Shown here piece by piece: positions 56,501 through 64,000 of a stretch of DNA of 64,000 nt. The position numbers were made by a program, and so were the translations under genes. The stretch is from Yponomeuta sedellus (taxonomy: Eukaryota; Arthropoda; Insecta; Lepidoptera; Yponomeutidae): contig OW203746.1 of assembly GCA_934045075.1 (NCBI GenBank), positions 124,001-188,000 of the forward strand, read 5' to 3'. Positions within the stretch are counted from its first letter, which is position 1; every line of letters begins with the position of its first letter. The notes beneath the pieces were generated by a model. That model searched no databases. It was given only the letters and a program-made list of their open reading frames with translations, and was not told the DNA's origin.

Positions 56501-59323
56501 GAGTTCTGTATCTCAAAAGGAAAGTATTTCCTCTGAAGCGAACTATAGTCTTTGAAGTTCAGTAAATGCTCGGGAAAAACTTCGACACTCGATTTCTTAA
56601 CTATTTATAAGGCATACAAATTGGCACAGAAAACTTGATTTCGACGAGACTTGACCGGATTTTTAGGGCTGCTCTGTACCTCAAAAGGAAAAAACGTAAC
56701 TCTTATAAGATCTCTCTCTTTGACTGTCCGTCCGTCTGGCAAGACTATCTCGGGAACGCGAGGTGGTATCGAAATTAAAAGTATACACAAAGTCCCTTGA
56801 AGCTGTGAAAAAACATTCCGACGTTTATGCCGCAAAAACCGTATATTTCGACACTCAAGAGAATCAAAATTTATTTGCCCCAAGTTCCTACTGACGTTGT
56901 GTGCGATTCATTGCAGTCATCAACACATCAACCAATTATCAATAAAAATAAATTCATGCACCTTACTGGGGAAGTGGGTAAAACGTTTTCCCTTCTGCTC
57001 GATTACGTGACGAGCGACTTTGCAACTGTAGGCAGGTGGCGCTAAACATTTCGTTTATAAATCTTTTGAGAGAGAAAATATTTCCTTGAACTGGATGAGC
57101 CCCCTTCAAAAACGCATGGCCTCCAATGAGACGACGTGATTCGGGGCATTGTGGTCAAGAAAGTATTATTGACAGACGCCGTGTTTTGGAGGAGTGAAAC
57201 TGATCCGGCCTGTGCGAGAAGAGCTTGTACAGCTAGCAGCGTTAGGACCGCGCCCGGCGGTGTGTTACCATGCTTCAGAATCTGCTGCGGCTTGCGGAAG
57301 GTGAGCTCGCACAGCGTGCAGCGGTAGGGGCGCCGGTCGCGCAGCCAGTGCCGGCGCCAGTGCTCGGGCCAGGCGCCCGGCGACAGCGGCTTGCCGCAGC
57401 GCGGGCATCGCTCAGAGGGGGCGGCGGGCGCCGGCGGCGGCTCTTCGCCCTCCACAGGCTCGCGGTGGCTCCTGTATCAAATAACAGTTTCGTTTGATAT
57501 GCACTAAAACAATGAAACAATACATTTACAGAGATTAGGATCATGTGGGAATAACAATTTAAGAAAATAATTGATCTCATCCTTTTGCTTATATCCCGCT
57601 GCTGGGCCTTTGCCCACATAAAAGCTATGTAAAAAAATCTATTTAGAGGCTAAAAATTCCACCCATGCCGGGATTCGAACCCGCGACCTCTGGCTATCCG
57701 TTCCAGCGCTCGCCTCACCGGCATCAGTGAAATTTCGAACCTCTTCAGTTAAAAAGAGCGCTGGCATGGATAGCCAGAGGTCGCGGGTTCGAATCCCGGC
57801 ATGGGTGGAATTTTTAGCCTCTAAATAGGTTTTTAAAATTGTCCTTAGCACGGGTTAGTGCATTAAAAATAAAAATAGAATAATTATGTAAAAATATTTT
57901 ATGCCACACCTGGCAATAAAGTGGCTTTTTCCGCACGCTGCGCGTACTGAAAAAGCCGCTTTCTGGCCAAGTGTAGACATAAAAAGATGTACACAACACG
58001 GGAGGTAATAAAGAAAGCTCTCGATCGCATATTTACGTCCCTCGCTTGCAGCTCGGGCTGCAAACTTCTGCTATCTCGGCCTTTCTTTGTATTACCACCC
58101 TAGTTGTGTAATGTACTATTACACACTTGTTAGTATCTTGTATAGAAGGCAAGCATTGAATATCTATTGGCATTGGCATATCTACTGATATTTTCCAAGT
58201 GGTGCCGTACCATAGCTCTCTAGTGTTTGTATCACACTTTGCTAGTACCTTTACTCAGGTCACAAACTTACATGTAGTGCTCCAGCATGGTGGTGTGTGA
58301 GTAGAACTTGCCGAGGCAGACACAGCATGTATACTGCTCGGGCAAAGAGCCCGGGTCTGTTGGGGGAGATGGGGGCAGCTCCGCTAGCCCATCCGAGTCA
58401 GACTCTTGCTTCAGCTCCACCGGCTGTCCTGCGCTGCCCACCACGCCAATAGTCGTCCCCTCCGGTAAGGCACTCATTAAAATCTTCCATTCCTTTAAAT
58501 TCTTTTTCCTCTTTTTTCCTTTAAAATCATCATTTTTGTTATCTGACTTTTCTTTCTTGTGCTTCTTTTTTCGTTTCTTTTTCTTTAGAGAGATAAGGGA
58601 TACATTGTCACTGTCATCGGAATGTAAAGCTGGAGCATTGTTTAGTGTTTGGTTAGCATCAGCTTCAACTTTGAGAGCTGCAGGATCAACAGGCTCTTGT
58701 TTGACAGAGACAAGGAAGTTGGGCAGCTGAGGCACGGGAAGCTCAGGTTCTGTCTGTGTGGCTCGGTCGACGTGAGGTGGGGGGGATGGGCAGTGCTTTA
58801 CAGCTGATAAGTCTAATTGCTCATTTAATTTTGAGGGCTCTCCAGTTAATAGCAGGGCAGTTTGTAATCTGTAATAAACAACAATGTCTTTGTTGGCACA
58901 TGGGTGTCAATAATTCTATTGATAGGTGGCATATGTCTAGTCACTTACCTGTGCTGAACCCGCAAAGCCTCACTGCAGAAGTAATGTAGCTCAAGCACAC
59001 GGGCGCGGCATGCGTCACACACGCGCTGCGGCAATTGGTCCCCGCGATGCACCTGTGAGAAAAATCATGATCTATTAGGTAGATCCCCGAACTTTAGTCA
59101 CCTTTTGGTTGGTGATATATTGTATTCTTGGTCCGCCACACTAATAATACAAGCACTGCCAAAGATCACTACAGCGTTAACGGGTAGCGAATCGCGAGCA
59201 CTTTAGCCCACCTACCTGAACCGGCATGTAAAGGGCCATCTTCGCGTGCAGGCTGTCCCCCGGCTCGAAAATATCATTCCTGACGAAACTCGATGAGCAA
59301 CACAGTCGACAAATATCATCCAT
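47595..59323 (-). CDS. Gene 3: ZAD-C2H2 zinc-finger protein (8 exons)
   Basis: Minus-strand exons 59323-59216, 59052-58949, 58868-58272, 57471-57269, 56288-56198, 52703-52467, 50276-50142, 47694-47595; joined 1575 nt, 524 residues, phases consistent. The ZAD starts [12 protein letters not shown] (identical to gene 2 over ICRLCCSSS) with VCDACRARV. The linker has SUMO-like VKQE, a very basic stretch [13 protein letters not shown] and a WxP-poor acidic end. Nine fingers: CCVC...HYMSH, CPRC...HWRRH, CTLC, CDHC, CAVC, CNMC, CNTC, CAVC and CSLC...HLKTTC (C2HC). Exon positions match gene 2, except that an extra intron splits finger 8 from finger 9. Donors after exons 5 (GTCATT) and 6 (GTTCGT) are weak. 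Probable nuclear DNA-binding regulator; target unknown. Confidence 0.88.
47700..49000. other. Gene 3 intron 7, distal part
   Basis: AT-rich with no recognised element between about 47770 and 48890. Near 48896-48950 the sequence GTGCCGAAACGTCGGTAAAT resembles the palindromic element at 49020-49175. Confidence 0.4.
49020..49175. repeat. Palindromic MITE
   Basis: Inverted ends AAAACTGTTTTTATACGGAT and its complement, with an inner hairpin GTGCCGTGACGGCAC and GTGCCGAAACGTCGG. An end fragment of the same family is inserted in the hAT-like foldback at about 3370-3440, flanked by TAGACCATTT repeats. Confidence 0.7.
49503..49690 (+). repeat. Dispersed repeat W, copy 2
   Basis: Longest copy: ATCAACCCTTATACGTCCGC, GCACGGGTCTCTTCCTGC, AAGGTTAGGCCATACTCGAC, CAAGGCCTCTGACATGGCTT. 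It abuts the splice-donor minisatellite. Confidence 0.6.
49710..50141 (-). repeat. Minisatellite of about 14 x 32 bp built from a splice donor
   Basis: Minus-strand unit: GTAGGTCTCCCCGCGCTC then GGCGTACACGAGAG (32 bp). It begins at the authentic exon 7 donor of gene 3 (GAGAG|GTAGGT). The last 20 bases of each unit resemble the final 20 coding bases of exon 7. Most units keep GTAGGT, three have GTATGT, and two have ATAGGT. Units degrade at the far end (49710-49770). Plus-strand frames through it encode repetitive peptides that are shadows. Confidence 0.85.
50680..51130 (+). repeat. Dispersed SINE-like repeat V, copy 1
   Basis: Shares TTTGCATCTAC, TAATGAGAT, TAGTCGGACGCTGCAATGCC-type and TATACCATCCTGACAGCTTA blocks with 54400-54730. 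The far part contains a B-box-like GGGATCGAACCTGG. It lies in gene 3 intron 6. Confidence 0.55.
51272..51406 (+). repeat. tRNA-like element, short copy with 12-bp target duplication
   Basis: Begins AAAAACCTATTTAGAGGC, keeps a B-box fragment on the minus strand (GGGATTCGAATCCGC) and ends in the tail TTAGTGCATTAAAAATAAAA. Exact direct repeats ATCTAGTAGAAT lie at 51260-51271 and 51407-51418. It lies in gene 3 intron 6. Confidence 0.75.
52276..52437 (-). mobile_element. Helitron-like element, copy 3 (gene 3 intron 6)
   Basis: Reverse-strand copy of the same family (CTGACCCAGCGAACTTTG ... CGAAATCGGTTCAGCTGCTC ... CTTACCAACACATTC). It lies about 30 bp downstream, in gene 3 orientation, of the exon 6 donor. 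Confidence 0.65.
52779..52915 (-). repeat. Dispersed repeat W, copy 3
   Basis: Inverted relative to copy 2: TAAGCCATGTCAGAGGCC, GTTGATATCACCCATGCCCC. It lies about 75 bp before gene 3 exon 6 on the minus strand (upstream intron). Confidence 0.6.
53276..53493 (-). repeat. MITE Z, partial copy
   Basis: Carries TTATGGTTTTTATTCCACTG and GGTGGCGCTAATTAGCAACC...GGAGCGCCTT, the inverted end of MITE Z (29828-30199), plus internal CTAGAACTTTAATCGATTTC. Confidence 0.6.
53500..54399. other. Gene 3 intron 5, middle part
   Basis: AT-rich. A small near-perfect palindrome AATTAATCTGAATCTTCTAC / GTAGAAGATTCAGATTAAT lies at 54198-54240. The fragment GGTATAGGCCGCCCAGCAGT near 53733 is a common insect repeat scrap. 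No gene seen. Confidence 0.4.
54400..54730 (+). repeat. Dispersed SINE-like repeat V, copy 2
   Basis: Homologous to 50680-51130, with GACGCTGCAATGCCTGGCAC, TATACCGTCCTGACAACTTC and the complement of a B box (GATTCGAACCCACGACCTC). It lies in gene 3 intron 5. Confidence 0.55.
54871..55500 (+). mobile_element. P-like (THAP) element E, short copy without right end
   Basis: Left end CACAGAACATAAAAAAAGAG; body shortened to about 630 bp. The THAP first exon at 55025 is broken by stops. The right side reaches GGTCACACTGGTTTTCATAC and GGTCATGTCACTAC, and then the terminal repeat is absent. Preceding flank GCTTTACT. Confidence 0.75.
55501..56190. other. Gene 3 intron 5, proximal part
   Basis: Includes GGGTTCCTTGTTTATTAGGGAACCCC, a small hairpin at 55600-55623; otherwise no recognised element. 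Confidence 0.4.
56289..57268 (-). other. Gene 3 intron 4
   Basis: About 980 bp, no recognised mobile element. Two similar segments (around 56490-56530 and 56660-56700, each with CTCTGTA/CTGTATCTCAAAAGGAAA) suggest a partial internal duplication. Confidence 0.45.
57634..57889 (+). repeat. tRNA-like inverted-dimer element in gene 3 intron 3
   Basis: Partial tRNA-like arms at 57661-57710 (-) and 57746-57806 (+) share a short centre. The right tail is GCACGGGTTAGTGCATTAAA followed by A-rich sequence. A direct repeat of about 10 bp (TATGTAAAAA) flanks it. The plus arm keeps an intact B box. Confidence 0.75.
57899..58115 (+). repeat. MITE Y, copy 3 (gene 3 intron 3)
   Basis: Third copy, directly after the tRNA-like element ending 57889; it starts TTATGCCACACCTGGCAATA and ends ACCACCCTAGTTGTGTAATG. 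Confidence 0.7.
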
Positions 59324-59521
59324 GGTCTTGTACATCTGGTGATGTACACCTTGGGTACGAATCATAATTAATTCACTACCTATTTACGCACTCTATATTT
59401 CCTTAAGAAGGTTTTCACATATTCATGAAAAGAAAAATCCGCGTCTATTAAGTCGGGGTGCTATTTTCTGCGAGCAAATCAGCAAACGTCAACGCAACGA
59501 AACAAACGTCAAAATTGGGAA
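59324..59521 (-). promoter_or_regulatory. Gene 3 proximal 5' flank
   Basis: About 200 bp between the gene 3 ATG and a hAT-like element. Contains AAACGTCAA twice (59484 and 59504 areas) and AACGTCAACG. No defined promoter element is identified. Confidence 0.35.
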
Positions 59522-60390
59522 CAGTGTTACCAACGCTTATGCCAACTCCCCACCAGATTTTTTTGAAAAACCACTAGAAATACACTAACAAAAACTGTTA
59601 AATATCTGGAATCCACTAAATTGCCCACTAAACCATATTTTCATTCAATTACGGTATGAATCAATGGTCAAATTAATAAGTCTTTCAAAAATATCAACAT
59701 TTTTATTATTAAATCAAAATTTTTATTAATAAATCAACATTTTTGTTAAGAAATCAACATTTTTGTTACTAAATCAACATCAATAATTATCATTTAATCA
59801 ACTTACTACAATGATGTGTTTTTTTTTTATAATAGGTCTTCTTCTGATGAACCCTCAATTGAGAAATGTGTACGGGAGGTTATTACATTTACAAAATAAC
59901 TTATCACCTAAGTGACGTAAATTGAAACAAAACTTTTTCGATAAAAAGACACAAAAAAATCACTAACCACTAAATGAAATATTCCATTCAATTACGGTAT
60001 GAATCAATGGTCAAATTAATAAGTCTTTCAAAAATATCAACATTTTTATTATTAAATCAAAATTTTTATTAATAAATCAACATTTTTGTTAAGAAATCAA
60101 CATTTTTGTTACTAAATCAACATCAATAATTATCATTTAATCAACTTACTACAATGATGTGTTTTTTTTTATAATAGGTCTTCTTCTGATGAACCCTCAA
60201 TTGAGAAATGTGTACGGGAGGTTATTACATTTACAAAATAACTTATCACCTAAGTGACGTAAATTGAAACAAAACTTTTTCGATAAAAAGACACAAAAAA
60301 ATCACTAACCACTAAATGAAATATTCCGCCACTAAGAGGGGTGTCGAAACCACCAGATTTAGTGGTAAATCCACTAAGTTGGAAACACTG
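59522..60390. mobile_element. hAT-like element with internal tandem duplication, upstream of gene 3
   Basis: Ends CAGTGTTACCAACG and the complement of CAGTGTTTCCAACTTAG. Exact 8-bp duplications ATTGGGAA lie at 59514-59521 and 60391-60398. 869 bp, with no transposase. Confidence 0.85.
59642..60327 (+). repeat. Two tandem copies of a 343-bp unit
   Basis: CATTCAATTACGGTATGAAT begins at 59642 and again at 59985, and the whole unit through CACTAAATGAAATATTCC repeats almost without difference. It lies inside the hAT-like element. Confidence 0.9.
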
Positions 60391-60398
60391 ATTGGGAA

Positions 60399-62755
60399 CA
60401 AAATTATTAGGAACCATAGATTCATAGATATTACCTTATTAATCTGTGATTATTACATCCAAACCGCGTTCCGATTTGCTGCGATCACATGAAGATCCCA
60501 CCAGTCACTTTGAATAAAATAATGGTTGGATCGCACGTGTGAATTAACGGCGAATAAATCCAATGGCCTAGCCACAGAACAATGGGCCTAACCTTCCTGC
60601 GATTCAAGAGGAGACCCGTGCCCCAACAGTGGGGACATACAAGGGTTGATATCGGAATGCAATGCAAAAATTCCTCATGAACATCCAGGGTGAGGGAGCA
60701 TGAGACCTGTCTAATTTGTGGTCCGGAAGTGGTTTCTTTTACATATAAAGTGCTAAATGCAGACTGCAACAAAACTGATACATTTTCTGCCTTAGTAAGC
60801 CGAAATAAAAACAGAATCTAGCTAAAATTAAGATTGCAAAATGGGTTTTGAAAAGGCTTACAATCACAGAATAACGTATAAAAATGCAAATGCCGATTTG
60901 CACCGAAACCGAAACGTTTAATTTTGTAAAGTTGCCAGGTTAGTATTTTTTTTTTGTTAAAGACCTAAATTATCAAGGAATTTTTCAAAGCAAACTCAAG
61001 GGTGGCTCTTTGGGTGGCTGGTGGCGGCGGCACTGCGCCAAACTTTTTGATTAATGAATACCTACTTATGTTGTAAAGTTATACTTTCGCTGAAACTGAA
61101 TTATTGAAAACGGTGCAAACTTTTCACAAACGAGGTTCGTAAAATACTTGTTGCGTCTCTTAACATCACGTTTCCAATTTAATAACGACCTATTCTAGTC
61201 AAAAATCCAAAGATCACAACATATCTGATTAGGCTTCTATTTTAAGTAGAGCTTGACAAAACAGAATTATAAAAGGAAAGAATCTTTACTACGTTTATGA
61301 ATTTCTATTCTTCCAACTCAAACCAAAAAATAATTACTATATACTGAAAAGTAAAAAGCTCTTATAAGCTGTGCTCATGTAAGTAACTTAATTTAAATTA
61401 CTGAGTACATATATCACCCTTTACTTTCTACTATTTGTTGACCGGCTCTGCATCTTTCTCCAAACTTTGTTCTTATACAAGTGGCCTAGACATACGCAAG
61501 TATTACCTAAATAGGTACGTGGGCTACAACATGTACGTCTTACCTATCAAAAATCGTATAGCGTAACATCCTAAAGCGAGCTGTTTTCGCGCGATAGCTC
61601 GTGATAAAGGCGTCGACTGCCACTTATCTTTATCATTATCGTGCGCCTTCAACAAATAAAGTGTAAAACGAGATAAGGACAAGGTATGTACGTACCTACC
61701 GACTGGCTGCCGTGATGCCTGATCCGTTCACTCAGAACTCAACAAATATGTAGTACAAAATAACCTAATTCTAGGTTGCTTCATATAATTCGTCTTACGA
61801 CTCATGTGTAATTGCGCGATGCGACTGCGTATTATTTACCGTTATACCATTATAGATATCTTGGATCCCACCATCACGAGCATCTCTATGGAAGGAACCC
61901 TAAATAGCGCACTCGGTATGACTGCAAACATTGAACCAATAGTGGTACAATTATGGTAAATCTGGTGGCTGGGCCTGTTTTATAAACCTACAATATAATT
62001 ATGTGTGTTTTAAAATGTATAAGCTCGCATTTGTCCTTATCAGTAACACAAAAACAGTCTTTTCTCATTAATTGTACCATAAGATCTTGCTTCGCAATGT
62101 CCATACAGAAAAATAAGCAAATTGTTATCACTTCTTAAAGGTCTTAAAGACTACAAACTTAATTTTACGTTTAGGTTGTATGGGCTAACATGTATTTTAT
62201 CTGCAAAGTACACTTTTCAATAATTTGAAATAACATGTTATTATTTAAATTTCCTGAGGATCTCGGATTTATATGCCCTAGGTATGCCTTCTATTTAGTT
62301 ACGTTCTGGCGCTTACAAACAAATCCAAAATCTAAAGCTTTATTAGCTGTCGACCAGTATCACAATCATTTTGAAATATACTTTCATATGAAGTTATTAA
62401 AGTGTTGCATGGGAGCACTCCCGCGCACCCCTACATACCTAATATCTCAAACGTCTGTCTCTTATACAAGCAGTTGCCGACCTGTAATTATTTGTCCTAG
62501 ACGGTGTCAAATTTCGTGTGAACACTTATCTATCATGTTCTGTTGATAACAGAAAAAGTAGGTTCAGGTGCGGCTGATATTGCCGATCGAGACTGTATGA
62601 AAGGCTCACGTGACTCAAGAAATTGCCATAAGTAGATTTTCACATACATTCACAACTGCTGCTTTTAAATTTTTGCGGTAATTCAATACATGGGTTGCTT
62701 AAATCTTTTACATAATTCCACAAGCGATTCTAAATTATTCTTATAGGATGTTAAT
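60399..62755. other. Distal upstream region, no gene recognised
   Basis: AT-rich; contains repeat W copy 4 (60585-60655). A 103-codon open frame at 62235-62546 has no recognisable motif and is not called. Confidence 0.4.
60585..60655 (-). repeat. Dispersed repeat W, copy 4
   Basis: GCCTAACCTTCCTGCGATTC, GACCCGTGCCCCAACAGTG, CAAGGGTTGATATCGG: inverted relative to copies 1 and 2. Confidence 0.55.
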
Positions 62756-62850
62756 TAATCAGTCAGCCTTTACTCGTCCACTGCTGGACATAGTGCTCCC
62801 CTAAGGCCACTTCCCTCTGTCCTCAGCCATCCTCGTCGGGCAGTTTAATA
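62756..62850 (+). repeat. Short dispersed repeat fragment
   Basis: TCAGCCTTTACTCGTCCACTGCTGGACATAG-type sequence followed by GGCCACTTCCCTCTGTCC, matching a repeat scrap commonly seen in moth and butterfly genomes (recalled, not searched). Confidence 0.45.
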
Positions 62851-64000
62851 GTGTGTTAATCATTAAATATTCGGAAATCATATCTAATACCAATAGATAA
62901 AAAGGGATTTTAAGGCTACGTTACTGTAATGCGCTATTGAGATCCCTCTGTGTTCTTGCTGACGATGTGCGGAGGTTGCAATTGAGTAATTTAACATGAA
63001 CAGGTGCATTGGCGTATCCAGGTTTATTTTCCAGAGGGATCTGAACCCTGAAACATGAGGGTCTATATAACATACACCCAATGTCAAAACATGTATGCAG
63101 TAAGGTGCAAAAATCCATTATGGTGGACTGCAGATAATTCCGGCTAAGCTTGGCCCACCCTTCTTTAGGCTTTTAGGCTTGATATATTGCTAGAGCGAGG
63201 CTGTGTGAACAGAACGTACAGTAATAATTGTTTTAGCGAATATGAAAAGGAAATCGATGGCTGAGTTGAAAAAGTTCGCATTTGTACGTAGCGCGGCACA
63301 TACGCTCACTTCACGCTGCTGAACTCTGACTTAACTTTAACCCACATAACAAAGTTCAATGTAAACACAATACGGCAGAAGTTTCCGAAGTTCCAGTTCA
63401 CGGCCGCGACCCGCCCCGTCCCCCAGTGCCTTGCGCGCCCGCCCGCCCTCAACTTCAGCAGTTATGGTTCCAGATTGCTTTTCCCCAGCCCCCCGCCCTT
63501 AGCCCTTTGGTTGGCCTGACTTTGACTTGAAAGTAAATCTTAATATAGTCTGTTGTATAACTAGACACTTTGTCAGTTAAACAATGAACCAAGAAAATCA
63601 TCGATTTTGGGTATTAATCTACTTGTCATAAATCTTTCATCATATTCATTGTGGAAGCGTCCTAGAAAGAGAGTCGCACCTTGCGGCTTATCAAGTGACA
63701 CCGTTTGATAGGCGCCTCTGCCACCTTATCTCTCGTGTCGAAATATTTCCACGTTTCGTTTTCCTAGTATTTCACAAGCGTTTATAAAAAAGCAAGTAGT
63801 TGAAACAAATTTTAATAAAACTTAGGAAGTTGAGTTATTCTAGAACAATGTATATATTTTAAGACGTTATAGTGTCTAGCTGGTTAGTATGAAGGTGGGC
63901 ATTGTATTGTCATACCCAACATAATTATTATTTATGCGTAAACCTAAAATCCAATGACTCCAAGATTTCATATGAACCAGTATTCGTACAATTTTTTCAT
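62851..64000. other. Right end of window, no gene recognised
   Basis: AT-rich except for a GC-rich patch at 63395-63500 (CGGCCGCGACCCGCCCCGTC). No ORF or repeat is supported. Confidence 0.4.

Noticed and set aside
62235..62546. 103-codon open frame
   Set aside because: No motif, no plausible splice context, and AT-rich codon use like the surrounding noncoding DNA.
63395..63500. CpG island or promoter of a next gene
   Set aside because: A short GC-rich patch alone, without an exon, start codon context or other signal.

Overview
This window looks like insect nuclear DNA, most probably from a moth or butterfly (Lepidoptera). It has multi-exon genes with small phased introns, ZAD/C2H2 zinc-finger proteins, AT-rich introns around very GC-rich finger exons, and a dense eukaryotic transposon load. 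That load includes Helitron-like ends finishing in GGGTCAGCTAGT, hAT, P-like/THAP, DIRS-like, Ty3/gypsy and I-like elements and tRNA-derived SINEs. There is no bacterial or organellar content. The order assignment is inference from the repeats.

Host genes. Three paralogous ZAD-C2H2 zinc-finger genes are visible. Gene 1 (+) enters from the left edge; only its last two exons are present (6-236 and 7432-7690). Gene 2 (+, 35723-40153, 7 exons, 628 codons) and gene 3 (-, 59323-47595, 8 exons, 524 codons) are complete and convergent. Both encode an N-terminal ZAD (about 75 residues), a charged lysine-rich linker and nine zinc fingers, the last of C2HC type. Introns fall inside fingers at homologous positions and phases, so I could rebuild both gene models by phase. 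Genes 1 and 2 share blocks of 189 and 128 bp with no differences, next to clearly diverged sequence, which suggests gene conversion.

Mobile DNA. 2850-7419 is a hAT-like foldback element inserted 4 bp before the last-exon splice acceptor of gene 1. It contains smaller foldback units built from inverted tRNA-like sequences. 7949-9950 is a terminal-inverted-repeat (TIR) transposon with a decayed transposase. 10138-20047 is a nest: one P-like (THAP) element contains a second copy of itself (12333-19979), which contains a complete-looking DIRS-like tyrosine-recombinase retroelement (12559-17624). 20528-27850 is a foldback with arms of about 450 bp, containing a truncated LINE and a broken Ty3/gypsy element with one LTR. 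28602-35479 is a second P-like THAP family with an I-like LINE (about 30382-35454) in its right terminal repeat; it ends 244 bp before the gene 2 start codon. 40157-41246 is a hAT element inserted 3 bp after the gene 2 stop codon. 42021-46449 is a third copy of the first P-like family, carrying another TIR element (44013-46383) at the same 8-bp target used by the nested copy. 59522-60390 is a hAT-like element about 200 bp upstream of the gene 3 start codon.

Most unusual points: (1) a minisatellite of about 14 units of 32 bp starting at the exon 7 donor of gene 3, where most units repeat the 5' splice site; (2) the tRNA-like inverted-dimer elements with A and B boxes in both arms, an A-rich tail and 10-12 bp target duplications; (3) repeated use of one 8-bp target near the P-like terminus; (4) transposons placed exactly at gene boundaries (acceptor, stop codon, proximal promoters). 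From 60.4 to 64 kb no gene is recognisable. All calls rest on reading the sequence; no database search was run.
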